In this document: positions 1 to 12,090 of the stretch, piece by piece | How the letters are laid out: each line of letters begins with the position of its first letter | How positions within the stretch are numbered: position 1 is the first letter of the stretch | From: Sipunculus nudus | Lineage: Eukaryota; Annelida; Sipuncula; Golfingiida; Sipunculidae | Assembly (NCBI GenBank): GCA_026874595.1 | Contig: CM049308.1 | Location: 42,024,527 to 42,088,526 of the forward strand | Direction: 5' to 3' | Length of the DNA: 64,000 bases | Made by a program: the position numbers and the translations under genes | The notes under the pieces: generated by a model | Told to the model about the DNA's origin: nothing | The model's database searches: none | What the model saw: only the letters and a program-made list of their open reading frames with translations

Positions 1-52
1 TCGGCTTGCCTAAATCAAAGAGACCTAATTCAGTTGACTGTGAAAGCTGCCT
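1..52 (+). CDS. Possible 3' part of an exon cut by the window edge
   Basis: Frame 1 is open from base 1 and reads SACLNQRDLIQLTVKAA. It is followed at 53 by GTAAGTAT, a strong splice-donor match. That is the only evidence: 17 codons is too short to identify a protein, and the frame stays open to about 93 by chance or otherwise. If real, the gene lies mostly to the left of the window on the plus strand. The alternative is plain chance in AT-rich DNA. Confidence 0.2.
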
Positions 53-540
53 GTAAGTATCGCCCACTGATGCGTTGGTAACAAACAAGCGTGTTTATTT
101 AAGAAATGTATTTATTATTTTCTTTATTTTGTCTGATATTATGTTTATGAAGCACATCACATGTTTTATTTTAAGAGAAACATGTGATGTTTGTCCTTCT
201 CACTTTACAAAATGTGTCATACCAGCTGCGTAGCATGCATGACTTGTGTTCACAAGCGGGCCGACATGTAACCTCCCCGCAAATATCCCCGGTAAAAGAA
301 TATACAATATTGCGGTCGTCCTTCGCTTTCGCCAGGCGTCCTGACGGGTAACCTAAACGACACCGGTCACGCCCAGTTCAACGATAAGCTAATAAATTCC
401 ATTTTCATTCTCCACATGATACCAGTTGTATAAAAATTATTATCAAAGCAAATTGGTTCCAATATAAATAATATATTTAACAAATCTCGCTGACAAACAT
501 ACAACATTAAGAAAGTATGATTAATTATCACAGAATATAA

Positions 541-1220
541 TTAATGTAGCGCACATGTTTGGTTAAACAAACGAGTAAACAACTCATCAGTGACAGCTTT
601 GATCAACTTGTGATGACGGTCACGCTTCTGAAGAAACGATGTCTGCTCGTGTGGGACCAGTTCCAGGGACACCTGACCCCCACCATCAAGGCCGCTGTCA
701 AGCAATGCCGGACTCACCAGGCCGTTATTCCTGGCAGCCTGACAAGCGTGTTGCAGCCCCTCGACGTAGTGTTGAATAAACCTTTCAAAGATCACGTTAA
801 GCAGCACTGGCTCAAGTGGATGGCCGACGGTTAGGCGGAGAAAACTGCTCAAGGAAACCTAAAGAAACCAGGCCTTGGACTCGTAACAGGATGGGTGAAG
901 TCCGCTTGGGATGACATTCCTGCTGAGATGGTTGAACGCAGTTTTCTCAAGACCGGCATAGCAAAGCCCTCGACGGAACAGAAGACGATGCATTGTGGGC
1001 AGAGCCTGGTGATGAACATGAGATTGACGTCGACGATGTCACAGACTTCAGCGACTGGGATGCCGATCACCCGCTTGCGGCAGACGAATGGGAGGCTTTG
1101 TTTGGTCCATCAGACGATGATCAGTTAGCCCTAGCACCCGTCCTCTCTTACTACTCTACGCTGTGCGAGAGCCCTAGAAGACGATTTGAGGAAACTGGAG
1201 ACATTCCACATGACAATTAA
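541..1220 (+). pseudogene. Broken pogo/Tigger-like (DDE_1) transposase, C-terminal half
   Basis: Frame 1 from 559 encodes the C-terminal part of a DDE_1-type transposase. It has a WDQFxGHLT motif, whose Asp at about 655 is the family's second catalytic residue, and then PGSLTSVLQPLDVVLNKPFK, whose Asp at 763-765 is the third. Downstream comes a GWVKSAWDDIPAEMV block typical of these proteins. The gene is dead. An in-frame TAG sits at 832-834, and around 960-966 the coding frame shifts by one base, continuing in frame 3 as KALDGTEDD and an acidic tail to the TAA at 1218-1220. Nothing matching the N-terminal DNA-binding domains or the first catalytic Asp precedes 559. Assignment rests on motif recognition. 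Confidence 0.85.
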
Positions 1221-2384
1221 ATTCTTATATTTCGTCGAAAATGTCGTATTTGTTAAGAAATAAAGATATTCTTATCAAATGCGCATATAACATACCACTT
1301 AGACAGTGTTTGTCCACTCTAAATGTTGATTAGAAGAATATGTATTATCCTAATAAACGGTGATACACGGGGAACGATGTCTGCTCTGGGTTTCCCCCCT
1401 GCCACGGCTGGCCAGCAGCCGCCTGTGTAACCAGTGGTAACGGGCTGTGTTGGATCAGCGAGCAAAGGTCACGCAGTTCATTGTTTCAGATTCTGAGACA
1501 GTTTCAAGCGCAAGGGTTGCAAAGTTTCAAAAGTGAGTCTTGTTTACATACTAAAACATAATATTTAGCTGAATTTCTTGGTCATTCGAATAAAGTACTA
1601 TATCTCCCTTAGATTACTTAAAGTTTCCTTGTCATAAACGCACTATTGATTTTACACGATTTTTTTTCCGACAAGGGTTTGAAGTTCTCCAGTTTACTCT
1701 GAAGCTTTTTATGGGGCGGTTTCCAGGGTCCTGGATACCACCACATTTAATGCAGCTAATGATCAGTCAGACTTTGAAGGCTTCTGAACTCAGTGTTTGT
1801 CAGAAGTTTGGCTGAAGTTTAACAGTGTGTTAGCCATTTATGATGAAAGAACATTTGCATGTAATTTTGTTTTCAAGTGTGACGTGTTTATAGCCATTTT
1901 CCGGTAGTTAAGTGCTTTGATGATGATTATTTCAGTTAATCGCTTTGTAAGTACGTTAATATCATCACAGGTGTTGAAGTCATCATTTATGATTTCAAGT
2001 TGAATTGTCGATTCCTGCAGCCCCAAAGCCTGCAAACCATAGTGCTTAATTCAGTGCTTAATGTCGTCTATATGCAATCTCTTACCTACATCAATTTGAA
2101 ATTTTGTATCAACACATATTTTTTGTATGTTAAGTTTGACTGAAAACCAAAAAAAAAAAAACATTCCTTCACGCAAGTTATAATTTATTGTTTTTCATAT
2201 TTAGTTAACAGTTTGCAATATTTATAGTACTTTGACAATATTTAATTGTTTATAAATAGTATTAAAAATACTTTCATAGCATCACAGCTTTTGAATTTTT
2301 ATCATTTTGTTTTGTCAGTTTAGGCAACCACATAAATGCATCAGTGCTTAATTCAGTGCCTAATTTATTTTTATCTGGTGTTTC
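1221..2384. other. No gene seen; degenerate sequence after the transposase remnant
   Basis: AT-rich sequence with scattered stops in all frames. It has an A-run at about 2149-2161 and a short phrase 'cagtgcttaattcagtgc' at about 2050 and 2343, suggesting degenerate internal repetition. It is probably the 3' non-coding part of the pogo-like element plus flank, since the recognisable end of that element appears just downstream. I see no RNA gene or convincing exon. Confidence 0.4.
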
Positions 2385-2691
2385 TTATGACATCATTTTG
2401 AATTGTATATACACATTCTTTTATATATTTAATAAAATCCTGTTTTGGTCTTTTCCATCATACATTTCCTTTTAACTTTCCTATTTTCACTTTTTACTAA
2501 TAAAAGAAATATACCACTGAACATTTGAAGAATGAAATGTTATAATAGCCCAGTTTAATCATCGGTTTACATGATCATGACACATAGTGATTCAGTAGCT
2601 GACAGGTCCATGGTGCTAAAAAATAATTTGTACCCAAATTTAAGGTTTAAAATTAGGGGGTCGTCTTATACACGAGTAAATACGGTAACCA
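2385..2691 (+). mobile_element. 3' end of a pogo-like DNA element (copy 1)
   Basis: This 300-bp stretch recurs at 10230-10550 with the same order of landmarks: a TTTAATAAA..CTGTTTTGGTCT block, an ACCACTGA block, an AATCATCRGTTT block and a terminal GGGGGTCGTCTTATACACGA. Because it lies 1.2 kb beyond the transposase remnant in the same orientation, it is probably that element's 3' end. I did not find a matching inverted copy on the 5' side, so the element is incomplete. Confidence 0.5.
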
Positions 2692-2761
2692 ACAGACCAA
2701 GATTTAGTCTGTATTTATATATCTCAAAAATAGAGAAAAAATGTGTAAACTTCAAAAACTA

Positions 2762-3942
2762 GAATATGGGTAGCCGACAAGTGACTACATGTATCCACCA
2801 AAATCAGAGTGGAACAGGTGAAGTGAGGCATGGATTGAGTGGCAAGGGGAAATAGAGTGAGGTATGTTGCATATTAGCATGGATGTCTGCAGCCTAAATG
2901 TGTATGTAGGTTGTGCCACCTACCACAAATCCAGAAAGCTGTCCAAGTTGTATACATATGCCAAATTTTAGGCAGAAAAGTCAAACCATAACATGTATAT
3001 GAGTGATTTTAGCCCATGGCAGACAAACAGACAGACGCTGTGCAAAAATGGTTGCAGGTGGCCCCTCCAGTTTTGTGTTTGATAAAGACCTATGTGAGAT
3101 GTATACACATGCAAAATTTTGACCAAATCGTTCAAACAGTTCCCGAGATATGAGCTTGGATGTCTGCAGCATAAACTAGAATGTAGGTGGCACCACCTGT
3201 CATAAAATCAAGAAAGCTATCCAGGATGTATAAAACTGCAAAATTTTAGGCAGATATGTCAAACCACTGCTGAGATATGAGTGACATTATCCCATGGCAG
3301 ACAAACAGACAGGAGCTGTGTGAAATGGTTGCAGGTGGCGCCACCAGTTTTGCGTATGATAAATAGCTATGTGAGATCTATATACATGCAAAATTTTGGC
3401 CCAATCGGTCAAATGGTTCCCGAGATATGAGCTTGGATGTGATCAGCATTAACGTGAATGTAGGTGGCGCCATCTATCATAAAATCAATAAAGCTATCCT
3501 GGATGTATACGCATGCCGATTTCCAGGTGAATTAGTCAATTCACTGCAGAGATATGAGTGATTTTAACCCAAGGCAGATGAACAGATGCACACTGTGTAA
3601 ACATGGTTACAGGTGGCGCCACCATTTTTGTGTATGTTATAAAGCAATCCAAGGGCTACATTTGTATAAATTTTATTTCCTGATCGGTCAAACGGTTCCC
3701 CAGATATAAGGGTTTATGTGTGGGAACAGACGCAAAAATGGACACTGGATAGAGAGGAAAGGTCAGAGGTCAACACAAATTGGTTAGGCACTAGTTCACA
3801 TGTGACCCGATAATTGGTGTAAGTTTCGGAAAATTCGGTCCATTATTCTCAGAGGAGCTTTCTGGAAACGAACGTGGTGGTGGCGGAGGAACCCGGTCAA
3901 AAACATAGTATCCGCAAAACTTCGTTTTGGCGGATACAAAAA
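2762..3942 (+). mobile_element. A-type element, complete copy inside a D-type core unit
   Basis: Begins ACTAGAATATGGGTAGCC with an imperfect 5' hairpin (GTAGYC..GACTAC) and GTATCCRCCAAAA near the start. It ends with a hairpin whose arms are GTATCCGCAAAAC and GTTTTGGCGGATAC followed by AA. The core has alternating half-units of about 130-150 bp, each with a GGTGGCGCCACC-like palindrome, an AAGCTATCC phrase and a GAGATATGAG phrase. It sits inside a host core unit: the host reads ..TTCAAAA before it and AAATACAGGTGG after it, which are adjacent in uninterrupted units. No ORF or transposase domain is visible, so it is non-autonomous. Confidence 0.7.
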
Positions 3943-4560
3943 TACAGGTGGCTCCACCAGTCTGCAGAAACTAATAAAAACACTTAATGGTCAATATCCA
4001 TGCAAAGAATCATGATGGTCTCTGCATTAGTTGTTCAGATACTTCAGCTTTTGTATCAAATTGTCCATTATTCTGAGGAATACTTCAGAGTCCTATAGCT
4101 TGAAGGATATGGGTAACAGAGACCTAATTTCAAGTTTCCACAGGCACTTTTCATGGGCCTCCTTGCATGACAAGAATGAAGATTCTAGGTCCAGTTGTTG
4201 CAATTTGTACACTGTTGACAAATGACGACATCCTTAAAGGTCTCAAAAATAGAGGAAAAAATTGTAAAAAATGGAACAATACAGGTGGCGCCACCAGTCT
4301 GCAGGAACTGATGGAACATCTCATGATCAATATGTATGCCAAAAATCATGACCATCAGTGTTGTAGTTATTGCGATACTGCAGTTTTTGTACCAATTTTC
4401 CATTATTCTTGGGGGTATTTTGGAGCCATAAAGCTTAAAGAATATGGGTAACAGAGACCTAATTTCAGGTTTCAATGGAGACTTTTCATGGGTCTCCCTG
4501 TGTGTCAAGAATGAAGATTCTAGGTCCAGTTTTTAGCTCAGATGACTGAAAGTCATCTGA
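3943..4560 (+). repeat. D-type core units of about 337 bp (plus) joined head-on to an inverted D-type 3' end
   Basis: Two palindromic landmarks (GGTGGCTCCACCAG at about 3949 and GGTGGCGCCACCAG at about 4285) lie about 330 bp apart. Each unit carries the phrases ATGATCAATAT, GGGTAACAGAGACCTAATTT and GATTCTAGGTCCAG. At 4531 the sequence switches to TTTTAGCTCAGATGACTGAAA, the 3' hairpin terminus of a D element in inverted orientation. It is followed by an inverted TCCGTCTGTCTG microsatellite at 4577-4620. Confidence 0.7.
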
Positions 4561-7500
4561 GCTATAGCGATCACTCTTTGTCCGTCGTCCGTCTGTCTGT
4601 CTGTCCGTCTGTCCGTCCGTTAACCAGGCACAAATCGTAACCGCTGGACCTAGAACCTTGTAACTTGGGATTCTGAGAGGTCCATAAAAAATCTCCTTGG
4701 AAACCAGAAATTAGGTCTCTGTTACCCATATCCTTCGAGCTATGTGGCCCCAAAGTACCCCCCAGAAAAGTCAAAAATTTCATACAAAAACTTCAATATC
4801 TCATTAACTACTTGACTGATGGTCATGATTTTTGGCATACATATTGATCATGAGATGTTACATCACTTCCTGCAGACTGGTGGCGCCACCTGTATTTTTC
4901 GATTTTTTACGAATTTTTTTCTCTATTTTTGAGACCTTTAAAAATGTGAACATCTGTTAACAAGGCACAAATCATAAAGACTGGACTTAGAATCTTAATT
5001 CTTGACACACTGAGAGGTCCATGAAAAATCTCCTTGGAAACCAGAAATTAGGTCTCTGTTACCCATATCCTTTGAGCTATGGGGCCCCAAAGTACCCCCC
5101 AGAATAGTAAAAAATTTCATACAAAAACTTCAATATCTCAATAACTACATCACTGATGGTCTTCATTTTTGGCATACATATTGATCATGAGATGTTCGAT
5201 CAGTTCCTGCAGACTGGTGGTGCCACCTGTACTGTTTGATTTTTTACGATTTTTTCCTCTATTTTTGAGACCTTTGAGGATGCTGTCATCTGTTAGCGTG
5301 GCACAAATCGTAACGACTGGACCTAGAATCTTCATTTTCGACACACTGAGAGACCTATGAAAAGTCTCCATGGAAACCAGAAATTAGGTCTCTGTTACCC
5401 ATATCCTTCGAGCTATGGGGCCCAAAATTACCCCCCAGAATAGTCCAAAATTTCATACAAAAACTTCAATATCTCATTAACTACATCACTGATGGTCATG
5501 ATTTTCGACATACATATTGATCATGAGATGTTTCATCAGTTTGTGCAGACTGGTGGCGCCACCTTTATTTTTCAATGTTCACGAATTGTTTTCTCCATTT
5601 TTGAGACCTTTAAGGATGTAGTTATCTGTCAACAGGGTACAAATCGTAACGACTGGACCTAGAATCTTCGTTCTTGACACACAGGGAGACCCATGATAAG
5701 TCTCCATGGAAACCTGAAATTTGGTCTCTGTTACCTATATCCTTTGAGCTATGGCACTCCAAAGTACAGCTCAGTATAATGGAAAATTTGATACAAAAGC
5801 TGAAGTATCTGAACAACTAATGCAGATATAACCATAATTGTTTGCATGGATATTGATCATGGAATGTTTCATAAGTTTCTGCAGACTGGTGGCACCACCT
5901 GTATTTGTTCGGTTTTTTTACGAAATTTTTCTGTATTTTTGAGACCTTTAAAGATATGAACATCTGTTAACAGGGCACAAATCATAAAAACTGGACCAAG
6001 AATCTTCATTCTTGACACACAGGGAGACCCATGAAAAGTCTCCATGGAAACTTGAAATTAGGTCTCTGTTACCCATATTCTTTAAGCTGTATGGGTCCAA
6101 AATACCCCCCCCCCCCCAGAATAATGGAAAATTTGATTAAAAAACTGCAGTATTTCAATAACTACAACACTGATGGTCATGATTTTCGGCATACATATTG
6201 ATCATGAGCTGTTCCATCAGTTTCTGCAGACTGGGTGTGCCACCTCTATTTTTTTTTCAAATTTTTATGAATTTTTTTCTTTTTTTTGAGACCTTTAAAG
6301 ATGTGGTTATCTGTCAACAGGGTACAAATCGCAACAACTGGACCTAGAATCTTCATTCTTGTCATGCAAGGAGGCCCATGAAAGGTGCCTGTGGAAACTT
6401 GAAATTAGGTCTCTGTTACCCATATCCTTCAAGCTATAGGACTCTGAAGTATCCCTCAGAATAATGGACAATTTGATACAAAAACTGAAGTATCTGAACA
6501 ACTAATGCAGAGATCACCATGATTTTTTGCATGGATATTGACCATTAAGTGTTTTAATAGTTTCTGCAGACTGGTGGAGCCACGTGTATTTTTGTATCCG
6601 CCAAAACAAAGTTTTGCGGATACTATGTTTTTGACCGAGTTCCTCCGCCGCGGCGGCGTTCGTTTCCAGAGAGCTCCTCGGAGACTAATGGACCGATTTT
6701 TCCCAAACTTCCACATATTATCGGGTCACATGTGAACTGGTGCCTAACCAATTTGCATTGACCTCTGACCTTTCCTCTCTATCCAGTGTCCATTTGTGGG
6801 TCTTTTTCCACTCATAAACCCTCATATCTCGGGAACCGTTTGATCGATCAGGAAATAAAATTGATACAAATGTAGCCCTTGGATTGCTTTATAACATACA
6901 CAAAAAATGGTGGCGCCACCTGTAACCATGTTTGCACAGTGTCCATCTGTTCATCTGCCTTGGGTTAAAATCACTCATATCTCTGCAGTGAATTGACTAA
7001 TTCACCTGAAATTCGTCATGTGTATACATCCAGGATAGCTTTCTTGATTTTATGACAGGTGGCGCCACCTACGTTCATGTTCACGCTGATGACATCCAAG
7101 CTTATATCTCGGGAACCGTTTGACCGATCAGGAAATAAAATTTATACAAATGTAGCCCTTTGATAGCTCTGTAACATACACAAAAAATGGTGGCGCCACC
7201 TGTAACAATGTTTGCACAGCGTCTGTCTGTTAGTCTGCCGTGGCCTAAAATTACTCATTTCTCTGTAGTGGTTCGACATAACTGCCTAAAATTTTGCAGG
7301 TTTATACATCGTGGACAGCTTTCTTGATTTTATGACAGGTGGCGCCACCTACATTCTAGTTAACACTGGACACATCCAAGCTCATATCTCAGGAACCATT
7401 TGACCGATTGGGCCAAAATTGTGCATGTGTTTAGATCTCACATAGGTCTTTATCATACACAAAACTGGAGGGGTTACCTGCAAAGATTTTTGCACAGTGT

Positions 7501-7937
7501 TTGTCTGTTTGTCTGCCAGGGGCAAAAATCGCTCATCTACATGTAGTGGTTTGACTTTTCTGCCTAAAATTTTGCAGGTGTATACAACTTGGACAGCTTT
7601 CTGGATTTGTGGTAGGTGGCACAACCTACATACACATTTAGGCTGCAGACATCCATGCTAATATGCAACATACCTCACTCTATTTCCCCTTGCCACTCAA
7701 TCCATGCCTCACTATCCGATTTTGGCAGATACATGTATTCACTTGTCGGTTACCCGTATTCTAGTTTTAAAAGTTTACACATTTTTCTCTATTTTTGAGA
7801 TATATAAATACAGACTAAATCTTGGCCTGTTGGTTAATCTGTTTGATGCTTCAGTTGAATGGGTATATACTACCATTCTGATTATAAAATTTCCTTTTGC
7901 GAATCTCTTCCCAGTCAGCTGAGCGTCATGACCCATG
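4531..7937 (-). mobile_element. Inverted D-type element with multiple 337-bp units and an embedded A-type element
   Basis: Read on the minus strand it starts near 7937 with the D 5' signature (AAGTGACCCATGGGTC then GCTCAGCTGA) and ends at 4531 with the D 3' hairpin preceded by a GACGGACAGACGG microsatellite. Core palindromes lie at about 4883, 5221, 5556, 5893, 6238 and 6582, a spacing of 335-345 bp. An inverted A element (about 6592-7763) is embedded in the last unit. No coding capacity is seen. Confidence 0.65.
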
Positions 7938-9191
7938 GGTCACTTGTAATTATTTGTGCCCTGTTAACAGATGTTCATATCTTTAAAGGTCTCAAAAATA
8001 GAGAAAAAATTTGTAAAAAAAACCCGAACAAATACAGGTTGTGCCACCAGTCTGCAGAAACTGATGAAACACTCCATGATCAATATCCATGCAAACAATT
8101 ATGGTGACCTCTGCATCAGCTGTTCAGATACTTCAGCTTTTGTATCAAATTTTCCATTATTCTGAGCTGTACTTTGGAGTGCCATAGCTCAAAGGATATG
8201 GGTAACAAACAACTTATTTCAGGTTTCCATGGAGACTTATCATGGGTCTCCCTGTGTGTCAAGAATGAAGATTCTAGGTGTAGTCGTTACAATTTGTACC
8301 TTGTTGACAGATAACTACATACTTAAAGGTCTCAAAAATGGAGAAAAAAAATTGTGAAAATTTTATAAAATACAGGTGGCACCACCAGTCTGCAGGAAAT
8401 GATTGAACACCTCTTGATCAATATGTATGCCAACAATCATGACCATCAGTGTTGTAGTTATTGCGATATTGCAGTTTTTGTATCAAATTTTCCATTATTC
8501 TTGGGGGTATTTTGGAGCCATAAAGCTTAAAGAATATGGGTAACAGAGACCTAATTTTAGGTTTCAATGGAGACTTTTCATGGGTCTCCCTGTGTGTCAA
8601 GAATGAAGATTCTAGGTCCAGTTTTTATTATTTGTGCCCTGTTAACAGATGTTCATATCTTTAAAGGTCTCAAAGACCTCTCATAGGTCTCTCAGTGTGT
8701 AAAGAATGAAGATTCTAGGTCCAGTCTTTACGATTTGTGCCTTGTTAACAGATGTTCACATTTTTAAAGGTCTCAAAAACAGAGAAAAAAATTCGTAAAA
8801 AATCGAAAAATACAGGTGGCGCCACCAGTCTGCAGGAACTGATGGAACATCTCATGATTAATATGTATGCCAAAAATCATGACCATCAGTGATGTAGTTA
8901 TTGAGATATGGAAGTTTTGGTATGAAATTTTTTACTATTCTGGGGGGTACTTTGGGGCCCCATAGCTCGAAGGATATGGGTAACAGAGACCTCATTTCTG
9001 GTTTCCAAGGAGACTTTTCATGGACCTCTCAGAATTACAATCTCAAGTTACAAGTTTCTAGGTCCAGCAGTTACGATTTGTGCCAGGTTAACGGACGGAC
9101 TGGCAGACGGACAGACAGACGGACAGTTGGACGACGGACAAAGGGTGATCGCTATAGCTCAGATGACTTACAGTCAGCTGAGCTAAAAACG
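7938..9191 (+). repeat. D-type core units (plus) with microsatellite and intact 3' terminus
   Basis: Palindromic landmarks occur at about 8046, 8387 and 8820. The last interval is longer because of a partial duplication of the CTAGGTCCAG..GGTCTC segment at about 8610-8690. The tract ends with GGACGGACTGGCAGACGG-type microsatellite (about 9090-9135), CTATAGCTCAGATGACTTAC and CAGCTGAGCTAAAAAC. It has the same terminal architecture as the D copies elsewhere. Confidence 0.7.
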
Positions 9192-9775
9192 TGCCACTGC
9201 CAAAGTTGGACAAAATTAAGGTATTGATTTTTTTATTTATGTTAATAACTTGAAAAATTTGCAAATTTCAGATCTAATTTTAGGTAAACAATTGAATCTT
9301 GATTAAATAAAGTTATATTCCTGACAAAAAAGTCTCCAGCTTCAGCAATTCTCATGTAAGGTGAGTAAATATATTTTCTGATTTTTTTAAAATTGCATGA
9401 TATTTGGGCCCATATCTTCAATATAATACCCAATACTGACCTAATTTTTAGTATGTTCATAGAAAATGTATGGAAGAAAATAAATACTAAATATGATCAA
9501 AAACAGATAAGTGGTTTTGATATTAGGCAGCCTTGAAGTGTAACAATGGCTTTTTTATGGAAAACGGAGGTTTTTCCTTAATTTCTCAAAAGAACGAAGT
9601 CCTAATGACCCAATTTTCGGTATGGTAGTAGATTTTGGGGACATCTAATGTAATGCAAAATTTTGGATTTGTAGGTCCAAAGGTTTTAAAACGTGCCCTG
9701 TTAATGGACGGCCGGCCGGCTGGCCGGATGAACGACGGACAAAGGACTATATCTCAGATGACTTATAGTGAGGTA
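9192..9775 (+). repeat. C-type repeat (3' half sharing the D terminus)
   Basis: Matches 56700-57292, 48002-48408, 43976-44303 and 13277-13560. Common phrases are GTGCCACTGCCAAA, TTGAATCTTGATTAAA, CCAATACTGACC, TTAGGCAGYCTTGAAGTG and GGAGGTTTTTCCTTAAT. It ends in GACGGACAAAGGACTATATC and CTCAGATGACTTATAGT. The terminal CAGCTGAGCTAAAAA is degraded in this copy. Confidence 0.65.
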
Positions 9776-10229
9776 TTTTAAGTTTAGGGAAACAGGGTAG
9801 GGATGGATTAAATAAGCCTAATTTGAATTGAATTGATTCAAAATCAGAAATTCAAATTTGTTCAATTGCACAAGTAAAAGTTGTATGGAAAAAATAATAT
9901 TTTACAGTTTAAGATTAACAGAGTAATAAATGAGGAAGCGTGGTTAAGAAGAGCATCATGATAGCCTTTGTTTTGTGGGCTGTCACTTGTTTACCTTAAG
10001 CCACTTGTAGATATGGACGCTGATATGTAGTGAGTGTTTTTGGTGATCTCCCTCAAAATATGCAAAATAAGACTGACATTACTTTGAAATAAATATTTTT
10101 TACAGAGTAAGGTGTTAATGCCCTGTAATGCAGATTCTCTTGACATGCTAATTCTTAGTGGGTGCCACCATCTGGACATTTGCTGAAAACAATTTATTAC
10201 CCAAATTTGGGCCCTAAAATTGACCCTTT
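9776..10229. other. No gene seen
   Basis: AT-rich, non-coding-looking sequence with stops in all frames. I recognise none of the window's repeat families here except perhaps a GGTGCCACCATCTG phrase near 10160. No exon-like open frame has convincing splice sites. Confidence 0.4.
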
Positions 10230-10550
10230 GCTGTCTCTTATGATATTCATTTGAACTGTTATATAATACACTTTTTTTTATGTGTTTAATAAATTCTGTT
10301 TTGGTCTGCTCCTTTTATACCTTTCTTTATAACTTTACTTATTCACTTGTAGAATCATAAAAAAATTTACCACTGACCATTTTAAGAAATAAATATTATA
10401 AAATTTCATTTCAATCATCAGTTTGAAATCATTATGCTGACATAGTGATCCTCAGTAGCAGGCAGTTCCAAGATGCTGAAAAAATAATTTGTACCAAAAT
10501 TTGAGGCTCAAAATTGGGGGTCATCTTATACATGTGTAAATATGTTACAT
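10230..10550 (+). mobile_element. 3' end of a pogo-like DNA element (copy 2)
   Basis: Diverged copy of 2385-2691 in the same orientation, with the shared blocks TTTAATAAATYCTGTTTTGG, ACCACTGACCATTT, GCTGACATAGTGAT and the terminal GGGGGTCATCTTATACATG. It shows that this end has been dispersed without coding sequence. Confidence 0.5.
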
Positions 10551-11125
10551 GGGTAAGCCCCGCATGCTGTCAGCGGCATAAACAATTACATCACTGCATA
10601 CATGTTTCATGTGAATGCAAAGATATTTTTAGGATTGGGAATTCTGTTTCAGTCAGTCAGTTCCACAATTCCATCAGCGATGGTGGAAAATCACTGGCTC
10701 TACTGTAGGGCTTTCATACATTGATTCCGTTCCCTGTATAAATGCAGCAAACCTTTTCTTATCAATTATTTAACTATAAGGATATCTAAATCTGATGTAT
10801 AATTGATAAAATCAAACAAAACCAAAGCACTGAAATGTTTTTTATTGAGTGTATATTACAATCATATAGACATGACCACCAATAATCACAGCAGCCAGTC
10901 CGACCAACGTCGTATTGCTGATTGCTGTTTATTATCCTTGGCAGCCCTGAGGTCGCTGAAAAAACTTGAACCCTTGTATAAGAACCCCCCCCCCCCCCCT
11001 TCTTGGCCAAATATTTTTATGATAAAATTTAAAGGCGTAATACGGTAACTTCAACAATTTATGGAATACTGACCTAATTTATAGCATATTCATAGGAAAT
11101 ATATGCAGATATATTTATTCCAAAA
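10551..11125. other. Non-repetitive stretch with a 14-C tract
   Basis: No supported gene. A poly-C run lies at about 10986-10999. Bases 11050-11110 resemble a fragment of the C-type repeat (TACTGACCTAATTTATAGCA). A short open stretch on the plus strand at 10803-11048 has no recognisable domain or splice context. Confidence 0.4.
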
Positions 11126-11128
11126 ATG

Positions 11129-12090
11129 AACAAGGCCCACAGGCCTAATGTGAACCTGTGCAATGGGATATACATCAGGTATAATGCTTCCATGCTGGAC
11201 TGGTACTTTTCAAGTACATGTGTAACATGTATATGTTCAAATCAAACACTGAACATCTTGAACCCCTGTGCATGCACCAATTACACAAACACTGCTGAAA
11301 TATGTCATGCACACAGCACAAAAATCATTGCAAGTGACACCACCAGTCTTGTGTATGAGAAAGCCATCAAAGATGTATGGACATGAAAATTTCAGACAGA
11401 TACTTCAAACCAATGTTAGGCTATGTGCACAGATGCATGCAACAACTATAAAATCCGGTAGTTGACAAGCGACGACACATGCCTTGGCTGAAGTAAGAGT
11501 GGTATGGGTGAAGTGACAGATGGATTGAGTGGTATGTCACACCAGTGCTGAATATAGTCAACTTGGCTTACTAGAAAACTTTCCAATATGGATGAACATG
11601 CCAAATTTCAGACCAATAACTCGACCCGCTCCTGAGATATGAGCAATTTTCACCCAAAGCACATGTACGGATGGACACCACGGGAAAACAATTGCAGATG
11701 GCACCACTAGACTTGAGTACAAGATGCAGGAGTCCAAGATCTATGGATATGCACAATTGCAGGCTGATCCTGACAATCACTCCTGAGAAAAAGGCATTAA
11801 TTTATTCTACAAAAAAACTGAAAGCAGGTGGTGCAACCTGTCTGGTGTACACAACAAATTTCCAAGATGGATGAACATGCCAAATCTCAGACCAATAACT
11901 TGACCCACTCCTAGATAAGAACAATTTTCACCCAAAGTACATGTACGGATGGATGCCACAGGAAAACAATTGCAGATGGTGCCACCAGTCTTGGATACAA
12001 GATGGAGGAGTCCAAGATCTATGGATATACACAATTGCAGGCCAATACTGCCAATCTCTTCTGAGATAAGGGCATTAATTTATTCTACAA
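11129..12090 (+). mobile_element. B-type element, copy 1 (truncated)
   Basis: Starts AACAAGGCCCACAGGCCTAA, the B 5' end, whose AGGCCT..AGGCCT arms can form a hairpin, followed by GTGAACCTGTGCAATGGG. Core phrases (GATGAACATGCCAAAT, GACTTGAGTACAAGATG, GTGGTGCAACCTG) recur within the copy. A fresh 5' end begins at about 12090, so this copy lacks the GGTTCGCTAAAAA 3' end. Confidence 0.6.

Larger units (their letters stand above)
2692..7841. repeat. Large inverted repeat (arms about 1.8 kb) built from A- and D-type elements
   Basis: Bases 2692-4530 read forward match 5990-7841 read in reverse complement, in the same order throughout. The arms share the phrase CCAACAGACCAAGATTTAG/CTAAATCTTGGCCTGTTGG at their outer ends, then a complete A element, then a 337-bp-type core unit with the phrase AGAATGAAGATTCTAGGTCC. 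The symmetry centre is near 5266. The left arm stops at 4530, where an inverted D-type 3' end begins, so the 4531-5989 loop holds extra inverted core units. Arms differ by scattered substitutions, so this is not a recent perfect duplication. Confidence 0.8.

Noticed and set aside
4031-9227. Many short open frames with similar products (MFRYFSFCIK.., ILGPVVAIC..)
   Set aside because: They are the same D-type core unit translated repeatedly on both strands; no codon bias or domain.
10562-10640. Minus-strand stretch with Cys/His spacing vaguely like a zinc finger
   Set aside because: A stop lies four codons upstream, there is no acceptor, and the second Cys is missing.
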